Source: Glaciecola sp. (GTDB lineage Bacteria; Pseudomonadota; Gammaproteobacteria; Enterobacterales; Alteromonadaceae). From it: 64,000 bases of DNA. Below are positions 16,558 to 26,033 of this stretch, in pieces. The stretch spans positions 1-64,000 of the forward strand of contig JAQWNF010000024.1 in the NCBI GenBank assembly GCA_029246415.1. Reading direction: 5' to 3'. Positions within the stretch are counted from its first letter, which is position 1; every line of letters starts with the position of its first letter. The notes under the pieces were generated by a model. That model was not told the DNA's origin. It saw only the letters and a list, made by a program, of their open reading frames with translations, and did no database searches. A program made the position numbers and the translations under genes.

Positions 16558-18706
16558 AACTTACTTGTACGCCAGTTTGACGTTGTCCACCAAATTGTAC
16601 GTAGCCTTTAGGGATCTCGTAGTATTCGCGAGGATCATTACTGAAGCCACCAAAACCACGTACATAATAGGTTTTATCCGTTACATTATGCACAAAGGCG
16701 CTTAGCTCCCAACCCGATAACGCCCCTGACAAAGGCATTGTCACTCGTGTGTTCACTATGCCATAGCCAGGATTGATTTCATCGTGCCCATCCGAAAAGC
16801 GATGCGAAGATTTAGCATCCACCGATACATGCCACAACAGATCATCATTAAGATTCATATTAATGAAAGCATGCGCGGTGTACTTAGGCGCTTGCGCTTG
16901 GCGTTGTTTATCAATTACCGAGCCATCATTACGGGTAAACCCACTAAATGTCGCATCCAAATACCCAACATTGAACCCCACATCAACATTTGGGTTAAGC
17001 TGCCAACTAAGTTCAGCTTCCACACCTTGGTTGATCCCCGTATCGGCATTATCAATAATATCGATAAACTCAACCGGTTGAGCATTGCCCGCCTCGTCAT
17101 TGTCTTGCACGAGTACGTCATAATCACTGATTTGTGTATTTTCACGGGTCATATAAAACAACGCAACACGCACACTGGCGTCACCGTCAGCCAAACGTGA
17201 TTTTACCCCTAGCTCATAATGCCAATTGTATTCTGCTTCATAGATACGTTGCGCATCACTAACACGTTCGTCAGGATTGAAGCCGCCGGCTTTAAAGCCA
17301 CGTGCCACAAACCCATACAATGTACTCATATCACGCACATAACTCAGCGCGACTTTACCGCCCACTAGCGTTTCATCGTTGTTTTCAACAAAGCCATTAC
17401 TATCTTGATAATCAATTTGCTGTTGTTCAACGCGCAAGCCAGCTTCTAACGAAACCGCTTTGACTGGCAACGTGATTTGGCCATACAGCGCAGTGCTGCT
17501 TGGCGTATATAGAGAAGTAAAGTCACTGTCTGCGTAAGTATATTCGCGCAGTAAGTCATCTTCAGCTTGTTTGTATAACACACCCGCTACCCATTGCATG
17601 CTTTGCTGTGCGCTAGAACTAGAGTTGGAGCTAGCTTGTAATTCAACAGTTTGGCTATCGCGGTTACGAAAATAATAATCGGTAGAAGAATATTCCCACG
17701 GGTGAAAACCCACATACGTCCAATCTTCATCATAACCATACACAGTATCCGATTGAGTGTGAGAGCTTTGTAAGCGCCACTGTCCCCACTGGGTCTGACT
17801 GATCAAATTCAGACTCATCGCGGTAGCATCTAGGGTATCTTTGCCTGGCTCATCTGAACGGGCCACATTATCGTTATCCAACGAAAACGCATCATAGCCG
17901 TTGTCGGTATCTACATGAAATATTTGCGCATTCACAGACATCGACTCAGTAATATTGTATGAAGCGGCCAAACGCGCACTTAGCTCATCGATGTTATTGG
18001 TATCATCGCGCTCTAAGTAAGTGTTTTTAACAAAACCATCAGAGGTAGTTTGCTTGATTGCGCCGCGCAGACCTAAGCCATTATCCATAGTAAAACCATA
18101 CGCCGCTTGCACGTCTAGCGTATCTTGTGTCGCACTGCTGATAGAGAATGAGCCTGATGGTTCATCTGTCGGACCATTACTCACAATATTGACCACTCCG
18201 GCCAATCCTGAGGTACCAAATACGGTTGCCTGCGGGCCGCGCAATACTTCGACTTGTTGTGTATCTAACAAGGTCGCCATACCACCTAAACCAGATACAT
18301 CCATACCATCAATGACTAAACCGACTGATGAGTTTAACGGCTCAGAAAACTGACTGCGCTCGCCAATACCACGAATTTGGATATATTTGCCACGAGAAGC
18401 ACCAGAAGTAAAATTGACATTGGGAGCTAAGCTCACTACCCCATCAAGATGACTGGCGCCGCGCTGATTGAGCTGTTTGCTGGTAATGATAGTCGCAGAT
18501 TGGGCGATTTGGTCGAGTGATAATTGTGAATAATCACCAAAGACATTGATGAGCTCGACGTTACTTGCTTTGAGATTACTTGCTGTAACATTGCTGTCAT
18601 CGGCAAAAACTGGCGCAGAGAAACTAGCGATTACCGCTATGGCAACTGCACTTAAGCTTTTTGGTCGCAATGATAGATTTGATTTGAGATGTGGAACATG
18701 TTTCAT
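16547..18706 (-). CDS. TonB-dependent outer-membrane receptor, probably for thiamine
   Basis: A 719-residue receptor with a signal peptide ending ASFSAPVFA, a candidate TonB-box region (VELINVFGD), a plug domain (SLAPNVNFTSGASRGKYIQI, VEVLRGPQATVFGTSGLAG, VVNIVSN) and a barrel closing with VQVSYAF, whose terminal aromatic residue serves Bam-mediated assembly. The TPP riboswitch directly upstream, and coupling to pnuT and a thiamine kinase-like gene, identify the likely ligand as thiamine or a derivative. It would draw energy from a TonB system such as the TonB2 cluster at 23179-28177. AAGGATC lies before the ATG. Confidence 0.88.
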   Translation of the reverse strand: MKHVPHLKSNLSLRPKSLSAVAIAVIASFSAPVFADDSNVTASNLKASNVELINVFGDYSQLSLDQIAQSATIITSKQLNQRGASHLDGVVSLAPNVNFTSGASRGKYIQIRGIGERSQFSEPLNSSVGLVIDGMDVSGLGGMATLLDTQQVEVLRGPQATVFGTSGLAGVVNIVSNGPTDEPSGSFSISSATQDTLDVQAAYGFTMDNGLGLRGAIKQTTSDGFVKNTYLERDDTNNIDELSARLAASYNITESMSVNAQIFHVDTDNGYDAFSLDNDNVARSDEPGKDTLDATAMSLNLISQTQWGQWRLQSSHTQSDTVYGYDEDWTYVGFHPWEYSSTDYYFRNRDSQTVELQASSNSSSSAQQSMQWVAGVLYKQAEDDLLREYTYADSDFTSLYTPSSTALYGQITLPVKAVSLEAGLRVEQQQIDYQDSNGFVENNDETLVGGKVALSYVRDMSTLYGFVARGFKAGGFNPDERVSDAQRIYEAEYNWHYELGVKSRLADGDASVRVALFYMTRENTQISDYDVLVQDNDEAGNAQPVEFIDIIDNADTGINQGVEAELSWQLNPNVDVGFNVGYLDATFSGFTRNDGSVIDKQRQAQAPKYTAHAFINMNLNDDLLWHVSVDAKSSHRFSDGHDEINPGYGIVNTRVTMPLSGALSGWELSAFVHNVTDKTYYVRGFGGFSNDPREYYEIPKGYVQFGGQRQTGVQVSYAF

Positions 18707-18731
18707 AGGAAGATCCTTTTTATAAATTGAT

Positions 18732-18749
18732 AAAAAAGATCCGGGATCT
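18732..18749 (-). terminator. Candidate riboswitch expression-platform hairpin
   Basis: Below the TPP aptamer the minus strand reads AGATCCCGGATCT followed by a run of five to six T, a short terminator-like hairpin 26 bases before the ATG. The Shine-Dalgarno region repeats GGATCT (AAGGATCTTCCT), which could pair with the same AGATCC, so translation control is also possible. Confidence 0.5.
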
Positions 18750-18767
18750 GGGCAAAGATGGAGGTTT

Positions 18768-18850
18768 CCATTCCCTACGCCGGCATTATCCGGATCAGGT
18801 AAAAGGGTTTCTTTCGATCTCAGCCTATCTTTACGACAAGCACCCCTTGG
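18768..18850 (-). promoter_or_regulatory. TPP (THI-box) riboswitch
   Basis: On the minus strand the conserved aptamer blocks occur in order: AAGGGGTGC, GGCTGAGA, AACCC, ACCTGATCC, GGATAATGCCGGCGTAGGGA. Outer bases CCA and TGG close P1. The aptamer lies about 60 bases upstream of the TonB receptor ATG and should lower expression of the receptor, transporter and kinase when thiamine pyrophosphate is plentiful. The match to the THI consensus is unambiguous. Confidence 0.95.
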
Positions 18851-18891
18851 ACGAGGTGGATAATACGGATTACAAAACAGTTTGGCAAGGG

Positions 18892-20646
18892 CTAAACGGG
18901 GATTGTCACACTAAATGCGACGAATGCATCCTTACCAAATTTTAACGACACATCGGATTTAACATCGCTGTAACAAACTATATCCCAATTATTGCGTTCG
19001 CAGACTTCTTTGACGACGCCTAAACCTAAACCACTGCCGTCTATGGTCTCAGCATTTAAACGCACAAAACGGGTAAATACACTCTCACACTCAGCTTCAG
19101 TTAAGCCGTCGTGACCATTCATCATTAACAATTCAAGGGCGGCGGTACGTGTTGGGTGATAACCTAGTTTTATTTCAATCCACTCGTAACGTTCTGTGTA
19201 CTTAAGCGCGTTACTGAGCAAATTATCGACAACCAATTCAAAAGAGATCTGGTCATAATTGGTAATAAATCGGGTCAGACCCGAATAATCAACACCTAAC
19301 GTAATATCCTTTTGACGAAAGCTCGCTTCATACTCAGCAATCATATGTTTAAGGTGGCCAATCAACTCATGTTGCTGGGGATCAAGGGACAAACGCTCCG
19401 TCGTTTTTACTTCTAGAATATGCTCCACCAAGCTCGTCATCTTTTGGGTTTGTTGGGTGATCGTATCGAGATTAAACGCCGTGTCAGACGATTTATCTTT
19501 TTGCCGTTGCAATTGTTGGCTTGCCAAGGATATCAGAGTTAATGGTGTATTTAACTGATGTGAAATGTAAGCCAACATATCTGATTGGGTTTTTAAGTTG
19601 TGGGTCAGCTTGTTATTTACCGCGACGAGTTTGGCTTGTTTTCGTTCAATCACAGTATATAACTTGTTAAAAAATACGATACACGCAATGGCTAATACAC
19701 ACAAAGCACTCATCAGTTGCCAACTAATTTGTTTAATCCCAAAATTAAACGCCGTCTGGATCGTGATTTTACGACCGTATAATAAGACCTCTTGTTCGTT
19801 AATAATTTGGGTTGACCAAAACTCATTGGTCAATGGCTCACCAAACCAGATCTGGTCTTGCGCTAAATTAGTCACACCGATACGTAAATCATTCACATTG
19901 GCTATCTTGGATAAATAATCGCGAAAAATATCTAACTCTATGAGGATAGAGGTAATATGTGCAGGAAATGCTTCTCCTTGATGCATAACCTCGCCCACCG
20001 CTTGATTCAACGAAATCGCGAAGCCACCTTCAAATAAAGCAAATGCATCCGTCACCGTCTTTTGTAATTGATTAGGTGCCTCTAATAATCGGTCGAATTT
20101 GGTATCTTTTTGTTGTGTAAATAGGCTTTGTAAAATATTTAACGGAAACACATCAAGACCTATTATTGGCCTCGTTTTAGGGCTGAGTGGAAATACGTAA
20201 TCAACTATAAAATTAAAATCTTGGGGAGTGTATTCTCTTAGACCCTTATGGCCATCAGGAAATTGATTGGTTTGTTTGAGTACAAAACTCGCTGATAATT
20301 TTTCGGTTAATTGTGCTTTGTCGTAAGCTGAGGCGATGGATAATGTATACAGATACGGTAATTATTTGGTCACAAACTCACTAAAGCGGTCTTTTTCTAT
20401 TTGCGAAGGTCTAGGAGATTGGTCGATAAAATCACTAAAATTAGTGAGCGCAATAATGGTTTGATTGTTCACTTGTGAGATGATGTTTTCTAATACTAAC
20501 TGCTCATTTTTTTGATTCAGTGTCAGCATCCGAAAGTCGTTATACATAGTCGCCAAACATAAACTAATCATCAAAATGATGATCGCCACACCCCGTAAAA
20601 ATTTAATTCTGGCGATGGTTTGTTTATATGGCCGTTCTCTACTCAT
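18892..20646 (-). pseudogene. CHASE-type sensor histidine kinase interrupted by one in-frame TAA
   Basis: The frame from ATG 20646 encodes an N-terminal helix (FLRGVAIIILMISLCLATMY) and the start of a CHASE-like sensor domain, then meets TAA at 20364-20362 (codon 95). The same frame continues open for 489 codons: the rest of the sensor region (LPYLYTLSIASAYDKAQLTE ... YVFPLSPKTRPIIGLDVF), a second helix (WQLMSALCVLAIACIVFF), the H-box SHQLNTPL with His363, the N-box DNLLSNALKYTE, and the G-box DGSGLGLGV. Domain continuity on both sides argues for one gene with a nonsense mutation. Sequencing error or stop read-through remain possible. An internal GTG at 20151 could give a shorter protein. No response regulator is adjacent, and the gene is divergent from tmcA. 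Confidence 0.8.
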
Positions 20647-20709
20647 GAATAATTATTTCGTTTTATGGTACATTAACGTTATATTATTTATCTTTGCTCT
20701 ATTGCATCA

Positions 20710-23088
20710 ATGAAACATTATTTACGTAGTCTGTACTTAGTTAAATCAGATCCTGATTTGCTGCAATATTGCATGCAAAACCTAGATCAATACTGTAAAA
20801 CTCTGTGTGAGTATACCAGTTGCAATAACCAATCTCATCACAAAAATTTACGAACTCCTCAAACTCCAGCTACTGCGCCTCGAACTAGTCAACCTCGAGT
20901 ATTGTGGATAAGTGATTCGCTTAATATCAGTTCAGAAAACCCCTCACGACATATCACATTTATTCACGCCAAACATTACCGACAAATACTTGGGCAAGAG
21001 TTTAGTCTGATTATTTATGATATTTCATCTGGCGTTAGAGCCAATCCTTGGTATGCAGTCATTGGTACATTGCAACTTGGTGGAACTATGCTGTTACTGA
21101 CACCGAGTTTAGAGTTAGCGTATTTACCTAGCGCATTACCTATGTCTTATATCGACTCAGTGGAAGAAGTTAGCTCTGTTCTTGAATATGGTTACCTCTC
21201 ACACTTTAATCGGTTATTTGCAGACTTGTTCAGCCAGTTTTTTCCTCATCAAATCATGACTAATACACAACAACTTCAGACACATCTTGATAAGTGGCTC
21301 GATATCCAGATCCAACGCTTAAGTAACAACCTACCTGAGTCAGTTGTGCAACAGCTAGATGTAGCCATTTCAGAACAAGCCAAAGTTGGTACTCGTCTAA
21401 TTAAACAATTAATGTCGGATGTTATTAGTTTCTCCTCTAATGAAGCCATTAGGCATAAAAGTAATATCCATGTACTACAAGCAGATAGAGGTCGGGGTAA
21501 AAGTGATTTACTGGGTCAGCTGCCAATGTTGTTGCTTAGTAACAGCGCTGAGTCTGAGGTTACTTCGCCTACTAGTTCTAGTTCTAGTTCTAGTTCTAAA
21601 ATGATATTTAACCGCGTTATTTATATTACACAAAGTAATGAAGCGAGCCATACCATCCGAAATGGCCTTTATAGATTTCATGACCACTTAACAGGTCATG
21701 AAAATCGTACGGAAAATATTGGACCCATACAGGTCCGATTCTGCTCGCCAGATGATCCTCAGTTATTTTCAGAATTTGCGGTTCAGGATACATCTACCAC
21801 TTTATTACTGATAGACGAAGCTGCTTCATTACCAGTTTATTGGTTGCAACAAGCTGTAGCCCATTATTCTTCAATTGTGTTTGCTACGACCACCCATGGT
21901 TATGAAAACAATGGAATGGGATTTTCATTAACATTTTTACCCTCACTTCCCCATTACACTACACACCAACTGACCCATCCAATTCGCTTTGTGGCCCCGT
22001 GTCCTGTAGAAAAGTTTGCTCAAACATTGCTCTCCCCAATCAACACTAATACATATTCACTAACATTTACTGATGGATTACATATGCTAACTCATCAACA
22101 GCTAATGTCCTCGGCAGAACTGCGTCGTGCAGTAATGGAATGTTTGATGGAAGCACATTATCAAACAGCTCCGGATGATCTTCAGCGCTTGCTAGACGCA
22201 CCAGATATGCAATGTGGTGTTTATATACGAGATCAGGAACTTATCGGCTGTATATGGATAGTACAGGAAGGTCAGATCAATGATGAACAATTACAGCAAA
22301 GAATAGCTCAAGGCACTAGGCGCGTTAATGGCCATTTATCGCTACAACAACTGGCCTATACATATGGTGTTACATCGATACTCAATAAAAAAGTGTGGCG
22401 CATAAACCGTATTGCAGTGTTACCACAATATCAACATAGCGGTGATGGCACGCAAATATTAGCAGCACTTCTGAAACAAGCTAAATTAGCCAATATCCAC
22501 ATGATAACTAGCGCGTTTGGCGCATCAGAGCGATTACTACGGTTTTGGCAAAAAAATGATTATAAAATCGTTAAACTAGGTCAACAAATCAATTCGGTGA
22601 CAGGCTTAGTCAATGCAATTGTTATTCTGCCAATAGCACCACATATCCCATCGGATTTAGTCTCTCATATACAAAAATGGCACACCATTGCTCAAGATTG
22701 GCACGCTTTACTTAATCAAGCCAATCAGTCGCCAGTTATTGCTAACACAGGTATTTATAAGGTAACGAGCGCTCAGGCCCCTAGTCATGCTCATACTTAC
22801 ATTTATACGGAAGTTAATGCACAATCTCATGTAAAGAATATGCTTATTGAGTTCTTAGATGGGTGTCGTAGCTTTGATTATGTTGAAATGTATATTTATT
22901 GGTATGTTCAAAATATAGTAAATTCTGAAGCTTTAATTATGAACTCGGCAGTATCAGCATCAATCCTCACTGACCGATATATCCATGGCCATTCACTCAA
23001 CACAATAATGACTCATTACCAATTAGCCAATAAAAAAGCCGTTATTAGCGCAATAAAATCAGCATTACAAAAAAATTCTAAAACGTAA
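20710..23088 (+). CDS. tmcA: tRNA(Met) cytidine acetyltransferase TmcA
   Basis: Makes N4-acetylcytidine at the wobble position of elongator tRNA-Met, using acetyl-CoA and ATP/GTP. The helicase-like domain has Walker A ADRGRGKSDLLG near 258, LLLIDEAASLPVYWLQ, and the typical ATTTHGYENNGMGFSLTF. The GNAT domain has the acetyl-CoA site RINRIAVLPQYQHSGDGTQI near 564. A tRNA-binding tail follows. At 792 residues it is somewhat longer than E. coli TmcA (671). A serine run encoded by a hexanucleotide repeat (21573-21596) lies between the Walker A region and the next strand. It is monocistronic, with a terminator after it. Confidence 0.92.
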   Translation: MKHYLRSLYLVKSDPDLLQYCMQNLDQYCKTLCEYTSCNNQSHHKNLRTPQTPATAPRTSQPRVLWISDSLNISSENPSRHITFIHAKHYRQILGQEFSLIIYDISSGVRANPWYAVIGTLQLGGTMLLLTPSLELAYLPSALPMSYIDSVEEVSSVLEYGYLSHFNRLFADLFSQFFPHQIMTNTQQLQTHLDKWLDIQIQRLSNNLPESVVQQLDVAISEQAKVGTRLIKQLMSDVISFSSNEAIRHKSNIHVLQADRGRGKSDLLGQLPMLLLSNSAESEVTSPTSSSSSSSSKMIFNRVIYITQSNEASHTIRNGLYRFHDHLTGHENRTENIGPIQVRFCSPDDPQLFSEFAVQDTSTTLLLIDEAASLPVYWLQQAVAHYSSIVFATTTHGYENNGMGFSLTFLPSLPHYTTHQLTHPIRFVAPCPVEKFAQTLLSPINTNTYSLTFTDGLHMLTHQQLMSSAELRRAVMECLMEAHYQTAPDDLQRLLDAPDMQCGVYIRDQELIGCIWIVQEGQINDEQLQQRIAQGTRRVNGHLSLQQLAYTYGVTSILNKKVWRINRIAVLPQYQHSGDGTQILAALLKQAKLANIHMITSAFGASERLLRFWQKNDYKIVKLGQQINSVTGLVNAIVILPIAPHIPSDLVSHIQKWHTIAQDWHALLNQANQSPVIANTGIYKVTSAQAPSHAHTYIYTEVNAQSHVKNMLIEFLDGCRSFDYVEMYIYWYVQNIVNSEALIMNSAVSASILTDRYIHGHSLNTIMTHYQLANKKAVISAIKSALQKNSKT
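21573..21596 (+). repeat. Four tandem copies of TAGTTC inside tmcA
   Basis: TAGTTC is repeated four times and, in the tmcA frame, encodes a run of eight serines (TSSSSSSSSK). Copy changes remain in frame. The segment is a low-complexity loop insertion in the helicase-like domain. Confidence 0.8.
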
Positions 23089-23113
23089 AAATTAAATCAT
23101 CCAAAAATAAGAC

Positions 23114-23141
23114 AAAAAAAACGACCCGAAGGTCGTTTTTT
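23114..23141. terminator. Bidirectional intrinsic terminator between tmcA and the TonB2 operon
   Basis: The stem AAAAAACGACC with GGTCGTTTTTT around CGAA has a T run on either strand. It sits between the convergent tmcA stop (23088) and the stop of the TPR gene (23179), serving both. Confidence 0.88.
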
Positions 23142-23178
23142 ACGTTCTAACACACGGTCTAACAGTCTAGGATGTCAC

Positions 23179-24480
23179 CTAGATTGTGATACCACGATTC
23201 TTTGCTTTTTCTTTGATGTATGGCGCCCATGCTTCAGCATTACGACGTAATTGCTTAGACTTCTTAGCTTCAAGTACATACTTATATGCAGTACGGAACT
23301 TGTTCTGATAGAAGTTAGCTTCCATTAAAGAAAAATGAATACGACCTGGCTCTTCGATACCTAATTCTAACGCTTTTTCAAACGCTACAACCGCACCTTT
23401 ATAATCTTCAGCAGACATCAATAATAGACCTTGCTTACGATATAAATCAGCGTTGTTCTCGAATTTAGCAGCAATCTCATAATACTTTGCAGCTTCTTTA
23501 TGCTGTTTAGCAGAATGGTGGGCATTAGCCAGTAACGAATAGTTAGCTTCGTCCTTTTTAATTAAGCCACTGTTGATATGCTTTTCTAAGATCTTCGTCG
23601 CTTTGTACGGAATATCATTAGTTGAGTATAACTGTGCTAAAGCCTTAAACTCAGACGCTTTAGTCAAATAACCTTGGTTATTGGCCATTTCAAAAGTAGA
23701 TAATGCCTTCTTGTAATCTTCTACAAGCATGTAGAAGAAACCAAGTTGTGTCCACCAACGCGGCGTATCAGGAAACTGACGAACAAGTTCTTCAGCAACT
23801 TTTACCGTTTCAGGGTAGTTTTTGCGCTCATAATATGAGGTTAACTTTAACACGTAAGGGTTTTTATTAACTTTTCCAGCTTTAGAATATAACGCAATGG
23901 CTTTATCCGCAGGAGCAATGATTTTATCAAGTTGCTTTAACTCATAAAAACCTTGTGCCATACGAGTATAAATTGCAGGATCTTCTTTACACGTAAAGTC
24001 CATCCATTTGTTATACCATTTGATCGCAGTCGCATACTCTTTCTCTTGTAGGTTTAAATCACCTAGTAAGCGAAGAGTATCAGCGTGTTCACGGTCATTC
24101 AGCACCTTAGTAGATACCGACGCAGTTAAACGCACATTTGCTTCTTTAGCACGATCTTTTTCAGCTGCTAGCAAGTTACCAACAAAACGGTCAACATATG
24201 CCTTGTCAAACGTATCTGAAGTCTCAATGTCGATTAAGATCTGAATTGCTTCAGCGATTTTATCTTCATTATAAGCTTCAAATGCACGCTGTACTTTTTT
24301 ACCTGTGCGCTCACCCACTATCTGTGTTGTACCACGCTTATAGCCTGGACATTCAACAGGTAGTACTGGAGCAGGTGCGGCCTTTTTAGCCTTGCTATCT
24401 TGCGCATGCGCAACATTTGCAAGTACCAAAGAGGATGATAATGTTGCAGCAACAACTGCTACTTTAAATAAATTCTTCAT
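23179..24480 (-). CDS. Periplasmic TPR protein of the TonB2 cluster
   Basis: A 433-residue exported protein: signal peptide ending LVLANVAHA, then a lysine/alanine/proline linker and tetratricopeptide-like helical repeats (ATAIKWYNKWMDF, PRWWTQLGFFYMLVEDYKKA, AAKYYEIAAKFENNADLYRK, AVVAFEKALELG). It is the last gene of the operon; its ATG overlaps the tonB2 stop by one base. TPR proteins are constant companions of TonB2/ExbBD/TtpC clusters in marine Gammaproteobacteria, and a role as a periplasmic adaptor is inferred. The precise function is not established. The operon terminator lies just below. Confidence 0.8.
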   Translation of the reverse strand: MKNLFKVAVVAATLSSSLVLANVAHAQDSKAKKAAPAPVLPVECPGYKRGTTQIVGERTGKKVQRAFEAYNEDKIAEAIQILIDIETSDTFDKAYVDRFVGNLLAAEKDRAKEANVRLTASVSTKVLNDREHADTLRLLGDLNLQEKEYATAIKWYNKWMDFTCKEDPAIYTRMAQGFYELKQLDKIIAPADKAIALYSKAGKVNKNPYVLKLTSYYERKNYPETVKVAEELVRQFPDTPRWWTQLGFFYMLVEDYKKALSTFEMANNQGYLTKASEFKALAQLYSTNDIPYKATKILEKHINSGLIKKDEANYSLLANAHHSAKQHKEAAKYYEIAAKFENNADLYRKQGLLLMSAEDYKGAVVAFEKALELGIEEPGRIHFSLMEANFYQNKFRTAYKYVLEAKKSKQLRRNAEAWAPYIKEKAKNRGITI

Positions 24481-25094
24481 TATGATTTATCCAATTTAAA
24501 GTCTAGTTGAACCTTCATACCAAATTGTTTTTCAGGTTTCCCATCAACAATTTTAGGCTTGTATTTCCACTTACGCAAAGCTCTCTTTGCTTCTCGGTCG
24601 AATACACGCTTAGGTTCAGCTTCAATTACATCAACATCTTCAACACCACCTACTTCATTGATAGTGAATGACAGTCTTACCCATCCTTCTTTACCATCAC
24701 GAGCAGCTTGTACTGGATACTTAGGTTCGATACGAACGATAGGCGTAGCATCACCATCACGACGCATTGCGCCAACTCCACCTAGGTTTATACCAACACC
24801 GCCAGTATCAATACCAGGAACGTTTAAGCTGAAACCATCCGCATCTGGATCCACATCATCAGGCTCAGTAGGCTGCATTTTAGGCGGCTGCTGAGGTGGT
24901 GGTGGCGGCGGCGGCGGAACACGATTACGCGTTTGCGTTTCGTCATCCGGTGTACTCATTACAATGTCGATCACCGGTGTATCTGGCACTTCTTCTGCCG
25001 GACGACTGGTGTTTTCAATCAACTTGGCCATGACTACAAACAAAGTAAAAGCAATACCGGCGCCAATTAGAATAGAAACTATAAAACGTCCCAT
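24480..25094 (-). CDS. tonB2: TonB2-type energy transducer
   Basis: Links the proton-motive force harvested by ExbB/ExbD/TtpC to outer-membrane receptors. Its 204 residues comprise a membrane anchor near 5-23 (SILIGAGIAFTLFVVMAKLI), a short proline-rich spacer (VPPPPPPPPQQPPKMQP), and a C-terminal TonB domain starting PIVRIEPKYPVQAARDGKEG with the YP motif. The short spacer is typical of TonB2 rather than TonB1. It lies 2 bases below exbD2 and is coupled to the TPR gene. It could energise the two TonB receptors in this window, but specificity is not visible. Confidence 0.93.
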   Translation of the reverse strand: MGRFIVSILIGAGIAFTLFVVMAKLIENTSRPAEEVPDTPVIDIVMSTPDDETQTRNRVPPPPPPPPQQPPKMQPTEPDDVDPDADGFSLNVPGIDTGGVGINLGGVGAMRRDGDATPIVRIEPKYPVQAARDGKEGWVRLSFTINEVGGVEDVDVIEAEPKRVFDREAKRALRKWKYKPKIVDGKPEKQFGMKVQLDFKLDKS

Positions 25095-25096
25095 TA

Positions 25097-25495
25097 TTAA
25101 CCCCTTGTTGCGATAGAAATCTTATCGATTCCCGCATCTTTAACTTGATCCATAATCTCTACGACTAATCCGTGCTTCGCTTTTTCATCAGCTTGAATTA
25201 TTACGTAGTCTGTAGGCTGTTCGGTTAGAAGACGTTCGACATTGGCACGTACAGAATCAGCATCCACTTGACGCTTATCTAACCAGACGTCTCCATCTTC
25301 AGTTATCGCAATAAAGATGTTGGCATTTTTTGGCATAAACGACTCAGATGCTTCTGGTTTATTTACTTCAATACCGGCTTCTTTTACGAAAACTGTCGTG
25401 ACGATAAAAAATATCAACATGATAAACACGATATCGAGCATCGGTGTCATATCAATTGCTGCATCTTCTTCTTCTTCTCTGACTTTACGAGCCAT
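25097..25495 (-). CDS. exbD2: ExbD2-type biopolymer transport protein
   Basis: A 132-residue protein with a cytoplasmic start rich in acidic residues (REEEEDAAIDMTPMLDIVFI), one membrane helix (MLDIVFIMLIFFIVTTVFV) carrying the conserved Asp of the TolR/ExbD proton path, and a periplasmic domain ending ISIATRG. It works with ExbB2 as the ion-conducting part of the TonB2 motor. It lies 12 bases below exbB2 and 2 bases above tonB2. Confidence 0.93.
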   Translation of the reverse strand: MARKVREEEEDAAIDMTPMLDIVFIMLIFFIVTTVFVKEAGIEVNKPEASESFMPKNANIFIAITEDGDVWLDKRQVDADSVRANVERLLTEQPTDYVIIQADEKAKHGLVVEIMDQVKDAGIDKISIATRG

Positions 25496-25507
25496 AATAA
25501 TCTCTCT

Positions 25508-26032
25508 CTAGTGATGAGGCAGGCTATCGATAAGGTTTTCGCGTGCCATCTTCGCTTTAGCTTCTAAGCGAGAGCTCACAAATAACCCTGATAATGCCGC
25601 AACCATACCCGCCATTGTCGGGATTGTTGCCATTGAAATACCTGCCGCCATCAAACGTGCGTTACCCGTGCCTTGAGCTGCCATGGTTTCAAATACTGTA
25701 ATCATTCCGGTTACGGTACCTAACAAACCAATGAGCGGACACATAGCCACTAACGTTCTAATAATCAACATACGTGCGTTAAGCGCGTCTGACGCTTCTG
25801 AAATCCATGTATCACGGATTCTATGCGCATACCATGAAGTAGTATCAGCTCGAGCGTCCCAACGGGCGATAATATCACCACGTACTTTTGGGAACACCGA
25901 TGTCAAATACCAATAACGCTCTACCATCAATACCCACATGAGGAAGAGCGCGGCAGCAACGAAATACAACACGTCACCGCCGGTAGCGATAAAGTCCCTG
26001 ACAGATTCCCATAATCCAATCAGGTAATACAT
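25508..26032 (-). CDS. exbB2: ExbB2-type MotA/TolQ/ExbB proton channel
   Basis: A 174-residue protein starting MYYLIGLWESVRDFIATGGD, a typical ExbB2 beginning. A first helix is near 20-40 (VLYFVAAALFLMWVLMVERY), and two more lie in the conserved block (ATLVAMCPLIGLLGTVTGMI and MAAGISMATIPTMAGMVAAL). The frame extends upstream to 26086, but ATG at 26032 has GGAG at the right distance and follows the ttpC stop by one base. It forms the TonB2 motor with ExbD2 and TtpC. Confidence 0.92.
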   Translation of the reverse strand: MYYLIGLWESVRDFIATGGDVLYFVAAALFLMWVLMVERYWYLTSVFPKVRGDIIARWDARADTTSWYAHRIRDTWISEASDALNARMLIIRTLVAMCPLIGLLGTVTGMITVFETMAAQGTGNARLMAAGISMATIPTMAGMVAALSGLFVSSRLEAKAKMARENLIDSLPHH

Positions 26033-26033
26033 A

